Assembly (NCBI RefSeq): GCF_002592045.1
Contig: NZ_MEJG01000002.1
Coordinates: 186,001 to 250,000, forward strand
DNA: 64,000 bases
From: Parasaccharibacter apium
Lineage (GTDB): Bacteria; Pseudomonadota; Alphaproteobacteria; Acetobacterales; Acetobacteraceae
Direction of reading: 5' to 3'
Shown one piece after another: positions 26,509 to 35,913 of this stretch. The position numbers and the translations under genes are program-made. Numbering within the stretch: position 1 is the first letter of the stretch; the number at the start of each line of letters is the position of its first letter. The notes beneath the pieces are model-generated. The model was not told the DNA's origin, searched no databases, and was given only the letters and a program-made list of their open reading frames with translations.

Positions 26509-27342
26509 ATGCTCCACCAAATTTTTCCGAATTTGTCTCTTAATATATGGATGTTTCTAAAGCTCGTCACTGGCTTTGCTATCATCATCGGTTATCTCAA
26601 CATCTCTGGCCGTAGCCAAGTCTCCCAGATGAATGCCATCGACCTTGTTGGTAACTTCATCCTCGGTGGGCTTGTTGGCGGTGTTCTCTACACGACCAAT
26701 ATTTCCTTCCACGAATATGTCATCGCCCTCCTCATCGGGGTGGGTATTTTGCTAACCATTACGCGCTTCTGCCGGAAGATTAATATGTTCAGAAACGTCG
26801 CTATTGGTCGGCAGATCACCATCATGAAAGATGGACGCTTCTTGATGGAAAATATCCGTAATAAGAATAATAAAATTGATATGCTCAATATTGCATCTCA
26901 GCTTAATATTCAGGGTATTTATTCGTTTGATGAAGTGTATTTCGCCCAAGTTGAGCCAAGCGGTGCGCTGACAGCTATTACGGATAAAAAGAAACTTCCT
27001 GCTCTCATCGTCTATTATGATGGTGTTATCCGCGAGGATGACCTCAAAGACGTTGGTCTTTCTGCCGATGACTTCAAAGAAGATATGAAACGTAGAGGCA
27101 TCGAAAAGCTAGAAGATGTCTTTATGGCCGAGCTTAAAGACAAACAATTCCACTACGTCTTAATGAACGGTCTCGTCGTCCCGCACCCTCGTAAAGACCG
27201 CGAAGAGGAAGCTGCTAAAAAACGGGCTGAAGAAGCTGCTCAGAAAAAAGCCGAGGCTGAAGCCGAAGAAGCCAAAGCAAAGGATAAAGCTAACTCTGAG
27301 GATAAAGATCAAAAAACCACATCAGAGGATAATAAAGCTTAA
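26509..27342 (+). CDS. DUF421 (YetF-like) membrane protein with charged C-terminal tail
   Basis: A 277-residue protein. Three hydrophobic segments at about residues 12-30, 45-65 and 68-88 are followed by a cytoplasmic DUF421-type domain containing GRQITIMKDGRFL and the LPALIVYYDGVI region. From about residue 225 the tail is almost wholly Ala, Glu, Lys and Asp, probably a helical or disordered extension that typical DUF421 proteins lack. The function of the family is poorly defined. It is monocistronic, starting after a TAAGG site and ending at a strong hairpin. Confidence 0.8.
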   Translation: MLHQIFPNLSLNIWMFLKLVTGFAIIIGYLNISGRSQVSQMNAIDLVGNFILGGLVGGVLYTTNISFHEYVIALLIGVGILLTITRFCRKINMFRNVAIGRQITIMKDGRFLMENIRNKNNKIDMLNIASQLNIQGIYSFDEVYFAQVEPSGALTAITDKKKLPALIVYYDGVIREDDLKDVGLSADDFKEDMKRRGIEKLEDVFMAELKDKQFHYVLMNGLVVPHPRKDREEEAAKKRAEEAAQKKAEAEAEEAKAKDKANSEDKDQKTTSEDNKA

Positions 27343-27359
27343 TTACCTCTCTGTTAATA

Positions 27360-27387
27360 CCTGCCAGAGTCGTTGGGCTCTGGCAGG
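27360..27387 (+). terminator. terminator of the DUF421 gene
   Basis: 10-bp stem CCTGCCAGAG (27360-27369) / CTCTGGCAGG (27378-27387) with an 8-base loop, followed by TTATGTT. It lies between convergent genes. Confidence 0.8.
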
Positions 27388-27402
27388 TTATGTTCATTGC
27401 TA

Positions 27403-28047
27403 TTAGAAAATACTATTCCAAAAACGCTCCCACCAACTACCCTTTAGCTCATCTTTACATGCATTATATTGCTTTTGATATTGCTGGGCACGCCGCCCCA
27501 CTTTACGCGCAACAGTGACCAACCACGGCTTTGCCTCGTAACTCCGCTTGCGGTAGCCACCCCAACCTTCATGATACGCAAGATATTGCCGTGTTGCATT
27601 AGTGAGGGGAATCCCATCAATTTTATGGCTATTGGTGAGATACCAATTCACAAAATTCAACGCATCAGCGTAGTTTGTCCGGCTACCCCCGGCCTCGGTC
27701 TGGCGTTGATAATCCCGCCAGATTTCATTTTTCGCCTGTGCATAACCGTAGGCGGTACTAATATGCCCCCACGGAATCACCCATAGGATATAAGTTCGCC
27801 GCGTCCGCGCATTAGCCCGAAAGCTCGATTCCTGATTCATAATCGCCATCGGGATGGCAGAAGGGATGTGCCATTTCTCCTCCTGCCGCATCGCAGTGTG
27901 ATACCAGCTACGCTTCTCCCGATAAATTGAGCATAAATCATCAGGATGCTGGGGCGGGGTTGTGGTACAGCCCGCCAGCATTACCCCCGCCATCACAGCA
28001 AGGACCCCAGCCCACCTAGGCTGTATGACCTGTTGATTCGCAGCCAT
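27403..28047 (-). CDS. lipoprotein with lytic transglycosylase (SLT-like) domain
   Basis: A 214-residue protein with a signal peptide ending in the lipobox LAGC (Cys at about residue 27), so anchored in the envelope. The domain has MAIMNQESSF, matching the catalytic Glu of SLT transglycosylases, then YGYAQAKNEIW and YLAYHEGWGGY as expected for the fold. It would cleave the MurNAc-GlcNAc bond of peptidoglycan. It starts two bases after the ssb stop, so it is probably co-transcribed with ssb, an unusual partner. Confidence 0.83.
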   Translation of the reverse strand: MAANQQVIQPRWAGVLAVMAGVMLAGCTTTPPQHPDDLCSIYREKRSWYHTAMRQEEKWHIPSAIPMAIMNQESSFRANARTRRTYILWVIPWGHISTAYGYAQAKNEIWRDYQRQTEAGGSRTNYADALNFVNWYLTNSHKIDGIPLTNATRQYLAYHEGWGGYRKRSYEAKPWLVTVARKVGRRAQQYQKQYNACKDELKGSWWERFWNSIF

Positions 28048-28049
28048 AG

Positions 28050-28583
28050 TTAGAAGGGGATTTCATCATCCAAGCCCTGGTCGTGGCCAGCAGAGCTATC
28101 CCAGCCATTGCCGCCCCCCATACCGCCATTATTGCCCCCACGGTTTGCAGGACCGGCCTGTTGTCCCCCAAAATTACTTCCCCCGTCATTATAGCCGCCA
28201 TCATTATAACCACCATCATCACCACCGCTGCGCTGGCCATCAAGCAGCACAAGATTGCCACGGAAGCGGTCAATCACCACCTCGGTAGTGTATTTCTCTA
28301 CCCCTTGTTGGTCCGTCCATTTACGCGTACGCAATTCGCCCTCAATATAGACTTTCCGGCCCTTCCGCAGATATCGCTCAGCAACCTCCCCCACGCGCTC
28401 ATTAAAAATCACAACACGGTGCCATTCAGTCCGCTCGCGCCGCTCACCGCTATTGCGGTCATTCCATGTATCACTAGTCGCAATGGCGAGATTGACAATC
28501 TTACTGCCGGACTGCGTATTGCGCGTTTCTGGATCACGCCCCAAATTACCTACGAGAATAACCTTATTTACACTACCAGCCAT
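28050..28583 (-). CDS. ssb: single-stranded DNA-binding protein
   Basis: A 177-residue protein with the N-terminal OB fold beginning SVNKVILVGNLGRDPE, a Gly/Asn/Asp-rich disordered linker from about residue 115, and the acidic tip DDEIPF that recruits repair and replication proteins. It coats single-stranded DNA. Divergent from uvrA, a common arrangement in proteobacteria; no convincing SOS box was found in the 139-base gap. Confidence 0.96.
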   Translation of the reverse strand: MAGSVNKVILVGNLGRDPETRNTQSGSKIVNLAIATSDTWNDRNSGERRERTEWHRVVIFNERVGEVAERYLRKGRKVYIEGELRTRKWTDQQGVEKYTTEVVIDRFRGNLVLLDGQRSGGDDGGYNDGGYNDGGSNFGGQQAGPANRGGNNGGMGGGNGWDSSAGHDQGLDDEIPF

Positions 28584-28722
28584 GTATAATCCCCATCTCT
28601 CTTAAGAAGCTGTTTGCACTCTTACGGTTCGATTCTGGCACCATGTGCCCTTATTGCTTATATTGCACAGAACAATCGCCCATGCATCCACCCTGCCATA
28701 AAGACCATCAAGAGGACATAGC

Positions 28723-31635
28723 GTGACAGACACACCCACACCTACCGGCACCAGCCATATCATTGTCCGTGGTGCCCGCACGCATAATCTAAAAAATGTC
28801 AACGTCACGATCCCACGCGATAAGCTTACGGTCATGACGGGGCTTTCTGGCTCTGGTAAATCCTCCCTCGCCTTTGATACCATCTATGCCGAAGGCCAAC
28901 GCCGTTATGTGGAGAGCCTCTCTGCCTATGCGCGGCAATTTTTGGAGCTCATGGGCAAGCCAGATGTAGAGTCCATCGAGGGGCTGTCCCCCGCTATTTC
29001 CATCGAGCAAAAAACCACCTCGCGCAATCCACGCTCTACCATTGGGACCATCACCGAGATTCACGATTATATGCGCTTGCTCTGGGCGCGGGCGGGGGTG
29101 CCTTACTCCCCTACTACGGGCCTACCGATTGAGGCGCAGAGCATCAGCCAAATGGTGGACCGTGTTATGGCCATGCCCGCGGGCACGCGGCTTATGCTGC
29201 TCGCCCCCATCGTGCGGGACCGCAAAGGCGATTGTGCGAAAGAACTCGCCGAGCTGACCCGCCGTGGCTTTGCGCGCGTGCGGATTGATGGCACACTTTA
29301 TGAAATCACCGATGCCCCCAAACTCAACCGCAAAACACGCCATAATGTCGATGTTGTGGTCGATCGCATCGTCCTAAAAGAGGGGATAGAAACCCGACTA
29401 GCCGATAGTTTTGAAACCGCTTTGGAACTCTCAGACGGTTTGGCCTCTGTTGAGGAAGTCCTCCGCAGCGGGGAAGAGCGGGAGCCGCTTAAAGCCTCCT
29501 TCTCCTCCCGCTATTCCTGCCCAGAATCTGGCTTTATGCTAGAGAGTGTGGAGCCGCGCCTTTTCTCCTTCAACGCGCCAATGGGGGCCTGCCCAACCTG
29601 TGATGGGTTGGGTACAGAAACGCATTTTGACCCCAATCTCATCATCCCTGATGATAGCCTAACCCTGCGAGAAGGCGCCATTGCACCGTGGCGTAATGAG
29701 CAAGACCCGCTCTTTGACCAAACCCTCGCCGCCCTCGCCCGCCATTGCGAGGAAACTCTTGATACACCATGGAGCAAGCTGAAAGAGACATCCCGCCAGT
29801 TCCTTCTCCATGGCGGGGCGGAGGCTGTCAGCATCCCTTATCAGGATGGTAAGGGCAAAACACACACCATCCACCGCCCCTTTGAGGGCATCATCAGCCA
29901 TCTACAACGCCGCCTTGCCCAGAGCAGCAGCATCCATGTGCGCGAGGCCCTTGGCCGGTATCAATCCGCTATGCCCTGCCCTGCCTGCCACGGGGCACGA
30001 TTGCGGCCAGAAGCCCTGTGTGTGAAGGTCAATAACAGCAATATCGCCGAAGCCTCAGAGCTTACCATTCAGGAAGCTCTTGCATGGTTTAAGACTGTGG
30101 AGGCCAGCCTCACCCCCCAGCGGGCCGAGATTGCGCGGCGCATTCTCAAAGAAATTACCGAGCGGCTGCATTTCCTCGACCGTGTGGGGCTAGATTATCT
30201 CACCCTCTCCCGCAGCTCTGGCACGCTCTCAGGTGGGGAGAGCCAGCGCATCCGGCTGGCTTCGCAAATTGGCTCCGGCCTAACGGGCGTCCTCTATGTG
30301 TTAGATGAACCCTCCATCGGGCTGCATCAGCGCGATAATGCCCGTTTACTCACCATGCTGGAGCGGCTGCGCAATCTCGGCAATACCGTCCTTGTTGTGG
30401 AGCATGATGAAGATGCCATCCGCCAAGCTGATTACCTCATTGATATGGGACCGGGGGCCGGGACCCAAGGCGGGCGCGTCATCGCCTATGGCACGCCAGA
30501 AGAAGTCGCCCAAAATCCCGATAGCCTCACCGGCGCATGGCTCGCAGGCCGCCGGGGCATCCCCGTGCCCACCACCCGCCGCAAAAGCAAACGCTGGGTA
30601 AGCATCCATGGAGCAAAGGGTAATAACCTCAAAAATATCAACGTAAAGTTCCCTTTAGGGACCTTTATTGCCATCACCGGGGTCTCTGGCAGTGGGAAAT
30701 CCACTCTCATTACCGATACCTTCTATAAAGGCCTAGCCCGGCAGATTATGAAATCGGCCGCCGTCCCCCTCCCTTATGGACGGCTAGAAGGCACAGAGCA
30801 GCTCGATAAAATCATCGAGATTGACCAATCCCCCATCGGGCGCACGCCCCGCTCCAACCCTGCTACTTATACGGACCTCTTTGCTCCTATTCGGGATTGG
30901 TTTGCCGAACTGCCAGAATCCAAAGCGCGGGGTTATAAGCCGGGGCGTTTCTCCTTCAATGTCAAAGGGGGACGTTGCGAGGCCTGCCAAGGTGATGGTG
31001 TATTGAAGATTGAGATGCACTTCCTACCGGATGTGTTCGTAACCTGCGATAGCTGCAAAGGTGCGCGCTATAATCGGGAAACGCTGGAGATTAAGTTTAA
31101 AGGTAAATCCATTGCCGATATTCTGGCCATGACGGTGGATGAGGCTGTGCCCTTCTTCAATGCGGTACCACGCATTGCCGACCGCCTCGCCATCCTTCAA
31201 CAAGTGGGGCTAGGCTATGTCGCCCTGGGCCAGCAAGCCACCACCCTCTCCGGTGGTGAGGCCCAGCGTGTAAAGCTCGCGAAAGAACTCGCCCGCCGCG
31301 CTACAGGCCGAACCCTCTATGTACTGGATGAACCCACAACTGGGCTGCATACAGAGGATGTGCATAAGCTCCTCAACGTCCTGCATGCACTCGTAGAGCA
31401 AGGCAATACGGTGCTGGTTATTGAGCATAATCTGGACCTCATCAAAACAGCGGATTGGGTCATTGATATTGGCCCAGAGGGCGGCGCAGGCGGGGGCGAG
31501 GTTGTAGCCACCGGCACACCGGAGGATATTGCCGCCTGTAAAGCCAGCCATACAGGGCGATTCCTCGCCCCGATGCTCGCTGCCAAAGGCCCGCCCTCTC
31601 ATACAAAGAAGGATGCCAAACCACGCAAAAACTGA
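28723..31635 (+). CDS. uvrA: excinuclease ABC subunit A
   Basis: A 970-residue nucleotide-excision-repair ATPase. Both Walker A motifs are visible (GLSGSGKSS and GVSGSGKST), both ABC signatures (TLSGGESQR and TLSGGEAQR), and zinc-binding cysteine pairs CPTC, CPAC, CEAC and CDSC. It recognises damaged DNA and loads UvrB. The start is GTG 28723 with AGAGGA upstream. Full length and intact; the C-terminal tail is Lys-rich. Confidence 0.97.
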   Translation: MTDTPTPTGTSHIIVRGARTHNLKNVNVTIPRDKLTVMTGLSGSGKSSLAFDTIYAEGQRRYVESLSAYARQFLELMGKPDVESIEGLSPAISIEQKTTSRNPRSTIGTITEIHDYMRLLWARAGVPYSPTTGLPIEAQSISQMVDRVMAMPAGTRLMLLAPIVRDRKGDCAKELAELTRRGFARVRIDGTLYEITDAPKLNRKTRHNVDVVVDRIVLKEGIETRLADSFETALELSDGLASVEEVLRSGEEREPLKASFSSRYSCPESGFMLESVEPRLFSFNAPMGACPTCDGLGTETHFDPNLIIPDDSLTLREGAIAPWRNEQDPLFDQTLAALARHCEETLDTPWSKLKETSRQFLLHGGAEAVSIPYQDGKGKTHTIHRPFEGIISHLQRRLAQSSSIHVREALGRYQSAMPCPACHGARLRPEALCVKVNNSNIAEASELTIQEALAWFKTVEASLTPQRAEIARRILKEITERLHFLDRVGLDYLTLSRSSGTLSGGESQRIRLASQIGSGLTGVLYVLDEPSIGLHQRDNARLLTMLERLRNLGNTVLVVEHDEDAIRQADYLIDMGPGAGTQGGRVIAYGTPEEVAQNPDSLTGAWLAGRRGIPVPTTRRKSKRWVSIHGAKGNNLKNINVKFPLGTFIAITGVSGSGKSTLITDTFYKGLARQIMKSAAVPLPYGRLEGTEQLDKIIEIDQSPIGRTPRSNPATYTDLFAPIRDWFAELPESKARGYKPGRFSFNVKGGRCEACQGDGVLKIEMHFLPDVFVTCDSCKGARYNRETLEIKFKGKSIADILAMTVDEAVPFFNAVPRIADRLAILQQVGLGYVALGQQATTLSGGEAQRVKLAKELARRATGRTLYVLDEPTTGLHTEDVHKLLNVLHALVEQGNTVLVIEHNLDLIKTADWVIDIGPEGGAGGGEVVATGTPEDIAACKASHTGRFLAPMLAAKGPPSHTKKDAKPRKN

Positions 31636-31647
31636 TAAGCACCTCTT

Positions 31648-31986
31648 ATGACGCCCTTTTTTGCTTGGTTATTCCTCTTAGGGGCCATCTTGTTAGAGGT
31701 TATGGCCACCAGCCTGCTTAATATCTCTAACGGGTTTCGCAAGCCCCTACCGACCATAGGCGCGCTCCTCTTTTATGGGGCGGCCTTTTTCTGCTTGGCC
31801 CAAGCCCTAAAATGCATCCCCCTCGGCATTGCTTATGCGGTATGGTGCGGGGTGGGGATTGTCTGCATTGTGGTTATCGGGCTGACTGTCTTCCGCCAGC
31901 CCTTAAACCTCACCGCTTATCTAGGGGTTGGGCTCATCATGCTTGGCACGTTACTCGCCTGCCTCTCTGGCGGGGTACGGCACTAA
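31648..31986 (+). CDS. small multidrug resistance (SMR) family transporter
   Basis: A 112-residue protein with four hydrophobic helices. The membrane-embedded carboxylate is Glu17 in AILLEVMATS, as in EmrE. Helix 3 contains YAVWCGVG and helix 4 VGLIMLGTLL, both SMR hallmarks. It is a proton-coupled exporter of cations or guanidinium-like compounds. It lies 12 bases after uvrA and is probably on the same transcript. EmrE and Gdx/SugE subtypes cannot be separated confidently. Confidence 0.88.
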   Translation: MTPFFAWLFLLGAILLEVMATSLLNISNGFRKPLPTIGALLFYGAAFFCLAQALKCIPLGIAYAVWCGVGIVCIVVIGLTVFRQPLNLTAYLGVGLIMLGTLLACLSGGVRH

Positions 31987-31990
31987 CGCT

Positions 31991-32488
31991 ATGAGGGCCA
32001 CTCTCTTACAACGCCACATATTACGCGGCTTGATGATGCTCATCATGCTCGTAGCATTTAGTGGGCAACTCCTCCTCACAGCTACGAGCTTACCAGAGGA
32101 AAGCCCCAGAGCGGCTATTTTACGTCTAACGCATCTCGATATTGCACCCGCACCGCCGCCAACAGGCCCTGCCCTCTCATGCCCAGAGCCTCACGCTGGT
32201 CCTACCATGCATGACGCTATGGGGATGACTACTCCTCATCACACAGCCCAGCATGATAAAATGACCCATCATGGGGGCCATCATCACGGGGTGGACTGCC
32301 CCCTTTGCCCGCTTTTAGGGCACATCCTCTTTACCCTTACCAGCCTGTTCGTGCTGTTAAGTTGCATCCGGCTTTCCCGGCAGCTTTGGCAGGCGAGTCC
32401 CCCCGCACAAGCCCCACCAGAACCCACACGCCAACGCCCGCCAAGCCGTGGGCCGCCTCGCCTCTTTCTAAACCAAACATTCGCCTGA
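31991..32488 (+). CDS. small His/Met/Cys-rich membrane protein (DUF2946-like)
   Basis: A 165-residue protein with one N-terminal hydrophobic segment (signal anchor), a linker rich in His and Met (HHGGHHHG), a CPLCPLL motif, and a second hydrophobic helix. This layout resembles DUF2946 proteins, often encoded beside TonB-dependent copper receptors. The ligands suggest copper or another soft metal. Start ATG 31991 was chosen because a longer frame from 31928 would overlap the SMR gene and lacks a membrane-type N-terminus. It lies 58 bases before the OprC-like receptor gene. Confidence 0.65.
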   Translation: MRATLLQRHILRGLMMLIMLVAFSGQLLLTATSLPEESPRAAILRLTHLDIAPAPPPTGPALSCPEPHAGPTMHDAMGMTTPHHTAQHDKMTHHGGHHHGVDCPLCPLLGHILFTLTSLFVLLSCIRLSRQLWQASPPAQAPPEPTRQRPPSRGPPRLFLNQTFA

Positions 32489-32546
32489 CCGAGCCAGCTT
32501 AAAAGGCTGTGCATCGGCCTTTTCTGCATGTTGTTTTCAGGATGGA

Positions 32547-34808
32547 TTGATTTTGTTTTTTCCCTCATATCGTCTGGGGCGGGGCCTAACGCGCCGTCTC
32601 TTAGTGCTGGGTGGTTTTGCTTTACCGCTTACGCCCCTGCTCGCTCAAACACCCCCTCAAAATACGCTGCCCACATCCGCATCTGATGCCGTAGCCTCCG
32701 CCACGCCCATCCCCCACCCGGTGGAGCAAATCAGCGTGATAGGCACGCGGCGGCCTTTCACACAGGCCGCGGACACCGCAGCGTTATTCCGCGATGTACC
32801 AGGTTTTAGCAGCTATAAAACGGGCGGGATTGCCAGCCTCCCCGTCTTAAATGGTATGGCCGATGACCGGGTAGCCACCTTTGTGGATGGCATGCCCCTT
32901 ATGGCCGATTGCCCTAACCATATGAACCCCGCCCTCTCTCAAATCAGCCTAGATGAGGTCGCCCATAGCGTTGCGATTGCGGGGATCACCCCTGTTAGCC
33001 TCGGCGGTGATAGCACCGGTGGGACCATCTCTGTGGAGCGCAAAGACCCACAATTTGCCAAAGAGGGCAAAGTCCTCATCACCGGTGATGGACGAGAAGA
33101 TTGGCGCAGTAATGGCGGCGGCTCTGGCGCAGGGGGCTCCCTCACTATTGCAAACGATATGCTCAGCCTTCGCTATAGTGGCTCCTACACCCATGCGAGC
33201 GATTATACCGCCGGGGGACGCGGCGGGCGGGTTTTATCCTCCAATTATCTCAGCTTCAACCATGATATCACGGCAGGGCTAAAGCTAAAGAACCACCTCT
33301 TTAGCCTCACATTTGGGCAACAAAATACCCCTTATGAGGGCTTCCCCAACCAATATATGGATGAAACAAATAACCGCTCCACCTTCGTTAATGGCAAATA
33401 TCTAGGAACATTCAACTGGGGTACGTTAGAGGCTCGTGGCTATTGGCAACATGTGACCCACGCCATGAATATGCTAGCCGATAAAGGCGGCCATAGTGCT
33501 ACCACCGGTATGCCGATGAATAGTGATGGACGCACAGCCGGTTATAGCCTTGTAGCCACCCTCCCCTTGAGCCGGAGCCATCAACTTAAACTAGGCAGCG
33601 CGTTTAGCCATGATGGCCTTAATGATTGGTGGCCCCCTTTAGAGGGCAGCATGATGATGGGGCCAGAGGCCTTCCATAGCCTTAACCACGCCCATCGCGA
33701 CCATCTTGGCCATTTCATCCAATGGGATGCTCAATGGTCCCCACGTTGGTCTAGCGAGCTTGGGATGCGTAGCGATGTCATCATGATGAATACTGGCACA
33801 GTCTCCCCTTATCAGGGCCTCTCCTCCATGAGTGATATGGGGATGAATATGGGGGGAAGCATGATGGGTATGGGCGGCATGGCCGGTATGGATATGTCCA
33901 ACATGGGCATGAGTGGTATGAGTATGGGCAGCACCAACCAAGAGGCCGCCCGTGCCTTCAACAAAGCACGCCGGGGACGGACGGATGATAATTTCGATGT
34001 CACGGCCTTACTACGTTATAAAGCCAACGCCTATCTGAATATCGAAGGCGGCTATGCTCGCAAAACACGTTCTCCCAACCTCTATGAACGCTATGGCTGG
34101 AGCCGGGAAAGCATGACCGCACGGATGATTAACTGGTTTGGCGATGGCAATGGCTATGTCGGCAATCTCAACCTCAAGCCAGAAGTCGCTAATACAGCGA
34201 GTGTTACCTTCCGCCTCCATGATGCGGCGGATCATCAATGGGAGGCAATGGTCCAACCCTTTTATACCTATACGCATAATTACATTAATGTCGTGCGGAT
34301 TGGGGCCCTCTCCCGCGGGTTTAACCTCTTACAATTTGAGAATCATAATGCCCAAAGCTACGGCATTAACGCCTCTGGCCGCGCCACCTTATGGGATGGC
34401 GATAAATGGGGCACGGGGGAGATTTCCACCCAGCTGAATTGGGTAAAGGGGCAGGACTTCAAAACCCATTCCGGCCTTTATCAACAAATGCCGCTTAATG
34501 GGAGCATCCGCCTCCATGAGCATTTTGGCCCCTGGCACGGCATGGCCGAGATTGTTCTTGTCAAAGCTAAGCATACAGTCGATTGGGTGCGTAATGAGCC
34601 CCGCACCCCCGGCTACGCGCTGCTGAATCTGGGAGCAGGGTATCATTGGTCCAAATATCTACAGCTTGATGTAAGCCTCGATAACTTGCTGAACCAACGC
34701 TACGCCCTCCCTCTTGGTGGCCGTGCTGTCAGCACCGCAGGCAGTCCACCCGGCCCCGTGTTAGGCATGGGTCGCTCTGTTAATCTGACCCTACGGGAGC
34801 ATTTCTAA
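32547..34808 (+). CDS. TonB-dependent copper receptor (OprC/NosA-like)
   Basis: A 753-residue outer-membrane receptor: signal peptide ending LLAQ, plug domain (EQISVIGTRR to about residue 170), and a 22-strand barrel ending NLTLREHF. The copper-site residues known from OprC are kept: CPNHM (Cys122, Met126) and HAM (His305, Met307), spaced much as in the Pseudomonas protein. An extracellular-type loop at residues 428-461 holds 14 methionines. The start is TTG 32547 behind AGGATGGA. It takes up copper across the outer membrane, with the upstream His/Cys-rich membrane protein as likely partner. The copper assignment is strong; the physiology is inferred. Confidence 0.9.
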   Translation: MILFFPSYRLGRGLTRRLLVLGGFALPLTPLLAQTPPQNTLPTSASDAVASATPIPHPVEQISVIGTRRPFTQAADTAALFRDVPGFSSYKTGGIASLPVLNGMADDRVATFVDGMPLMADCPNHMNPALSQISLDEVAHSVAIAGITPVSLGGDSTGGTISVERKDPQFAKEGKVLITGDGREDWRSNGGGSGAGGSLTIANDMLSLRYSGSYTHASDYTAGGRGGRVLSSNYLSFNHDITAGLKLKNHLFSLTFGQQNTPYEGFPNQYMDETNNRSTFVNGKYLGTFNWGTLEARGYWQHVTHAMNMLADKGGHSATTGMPMNSDGRTAGYSLVATLPLSRSHQLKLGSAFSHDGLNDWWPPLEGSMMMGPEAFHSLNHAHRDHLGHFIQWDAQWSPRWSSELGMRSDVIMMNTGTVSPYQGLSSMSDMGMNMGGSMMGMGGMAGMDMSNMGMSGMSMGSTNQEAARAFNKARRGRTDDNFDVTALLRYKANAYLNIEGGYARKTRSPNLYERYGWSRESMTARMINWFGDGNGYVGNLNLKPEVANTASVTFRLHDAADHQWEAMVQPFYTYTHNYINVVRIGALSRGFNLLQFENHNAQSYGINASGRATLWDGDKWGTGEISTQLNWVKGQDFKTHSGLYQQMPLNGSIRLHEHFGPWHGMAEIVLVKAKHTVDWVRNEPRTPGYALLNLGAGYHWSKYLQLDVSLDNLLNQRYALPLGGRAVSTAGSPPGPVLGMGRSVNLTLREHF

Positions 34809-34813
34809 AAACA

Positions 34814-34846
34814 AAAGGCGTCTCCACAGTGCAGGGGGACGCCTTT
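34814..34846 (+). terminator. terminator of the copper receptor gene
   Basis: Stem AAAGGCGTC (34814-34822) / GACGCCTTT (34838-34846) followed by CTTTG. It separates the receptor from the convergent trhO gene. Confidence 0.85.
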
Positions 34847-34866
34847 CTTTGTGAAGGGAAAGGGCC

Positions 34867-35811
34867 TTACCCCTGCGCGCCATCACCAAGATGGGTCTGG
34901 CCGCGTTTTTCTGCCAGAGCGGCTTGGCGTTGCCGCTCACGGTAACGATGCCGTTGGGCCTCTGTGCGTTGGTTATAGCAATGAGGACAACTTACCCCCT
35001 CCTCATAATGAGGGGACTGCTTATCCTCTGCACTAATAGGCGCGCGGCACGCATGGCAAAGGTCATATTGGCCCAGCTTTAACCCATGCCCAACGGACAC
35101 ACGTTGGTCAAAGACGAAACATTCACCCTCCCACAGGCTTTCCTCCTCCGGGATTTCCTCCAGATATTTTAAAATGCCACCTTTGAGGTGATACACATCC
35201 TCCACCCCTTCTTGCCGCGCAAAGGCGGTGGATTTTTCACAGCGTATGCCCCCCGTGCAGAACATCGCAATTTTAGGTGTGCGGCCTTGGGCCTCTACCT
35301 CCTTGCGCCACTTACGGAACCATTCTGGAAACGCACGGAAGGTCTTGAGGTCCGGGTCCACCGCCCCCCGGAAGGTCCCAATCGCTACCTCATAATCATT
35401 GCGTGTATCCATCACCACCGTATCAGGGTCGGAGATAAGGGCGTTCCAATCCTTTGGCTCAACATACCGCCCAACGCAGACGAGCGGGTCAATATCAGGC
35501 TGCCCCATGGTGACGATTTCTTTCTTCAACCGGACTTTCATCCGCAAAAAAGGCATCGTCTTGGCGCGGGATTTTTTATAATCAAACCCCGCACAACCGG
35601 GCAGGTTATTAATATGGGCCAATACTGCATCAATCCCAGCATCAGAGCCGGCAATCGTGCCGTTAATCCCCTCACGGGCCAAAAGGAGGCTGCCCTTTAC
35701 TCCCTCCCGCTGGCACATATCCAATAGCGGTTGGCGGAGAGCCTCATAATTATCAAAGGCTGTAAAATGATAAAGCGCGGCTACACAAACCGGCAAAGAT
35801 GTTTCTGTCAT
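34867..35811 (-). CDS. trhO: tRNA uridine(34) hydroxylase, rhodanese family
   Basis: A 314-residue cytosolic protein of the YceA/TrhO family. It has an N-terminal acylphosphatase-like region (residues ~1-95), a rhodanese domain with [11 protein letters not shown] and the active-site loop [10 protein letters not shown], and a C-terminal cysteine-rich segment (CHAC, CPHC). It makes 5-hydroxyuridine at position 34 of tRNA using oxygen. The C-terminal ~40 residues, rich in Arg and Gln, are less conserved. The start lies 20 bases after a structured element (35831-35907). Confidence 0.9.
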   Translation of the reverse strand: MTETSLPVCVAALYHFTAFDNYEALRQPLLDMCQREGVKGSLLLAREGINGTIAGSDAGIDAVLAHINNLPGCAGFDYKKSRAKTMPFLRMKVRLKKEIVTMGQPDIDPLVCVGRYVEPKDWNALISDPDTVVMDTRNDYEVAIGTFRGAVDPDLKTFRAFPEWFRKWRKEVEAQGRTPKIAMFCTGGIRCEKSTAFARQEGVEDVYHLKGGILKYLEEIPEEESLWEGECFVFDQRVSVGHGLKLGQYDLCHACRAPISAEDKQSPHYEEGVSCPHCYNQRTEAQRHRYRERQRQAALAEKRGQTHLGDGAQG

Positions 35812-35830
35812 TAGTCACCCATCTCGCAAA

Positions 35831-35907
35831 GAAGGAACCTTCCCCCCTTCTAGCAGCCTACCTTTAGAAAGGCACGTCCCCAGAGTAAGGGACGTCAAGG
35901 TTCCTTC
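35831..35907 (-). other. branched inverted-repeat element between the PKS operon and trhO
   Basis: Outer arms GAAGGAACCTT (35831-35841) and AAGGTTCCTTC (35897-35907) are perfectly complementary over 11 bp. Inside are a 7-bp hairpin ACGTCCC (35874-35880) / GGGACGT (35889-35895) and a smaller CCTT/AAGG hairpin (35861-35872), so the RNA could fold as a three-way junction. Read on the minus strand it follows the last glycosyltransferase stop at 35914 by six bases and precedes the trhO ATG by about 20. It could be a terminator (TTTG follows), a trhO leader or an RNA element; no known family is recognised. Confidence 0.6.
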
Positions 35908-35913
35908 ATGCTC

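Noticed and set aside
28584-28722. Possible SOS box between ssb and uvrA (a GTTC around 28625)
   Set aside because: The second GTTC of the alphaproteobacterial LexA motif GTTC-N7-GTTC is missing, so the match is only half.
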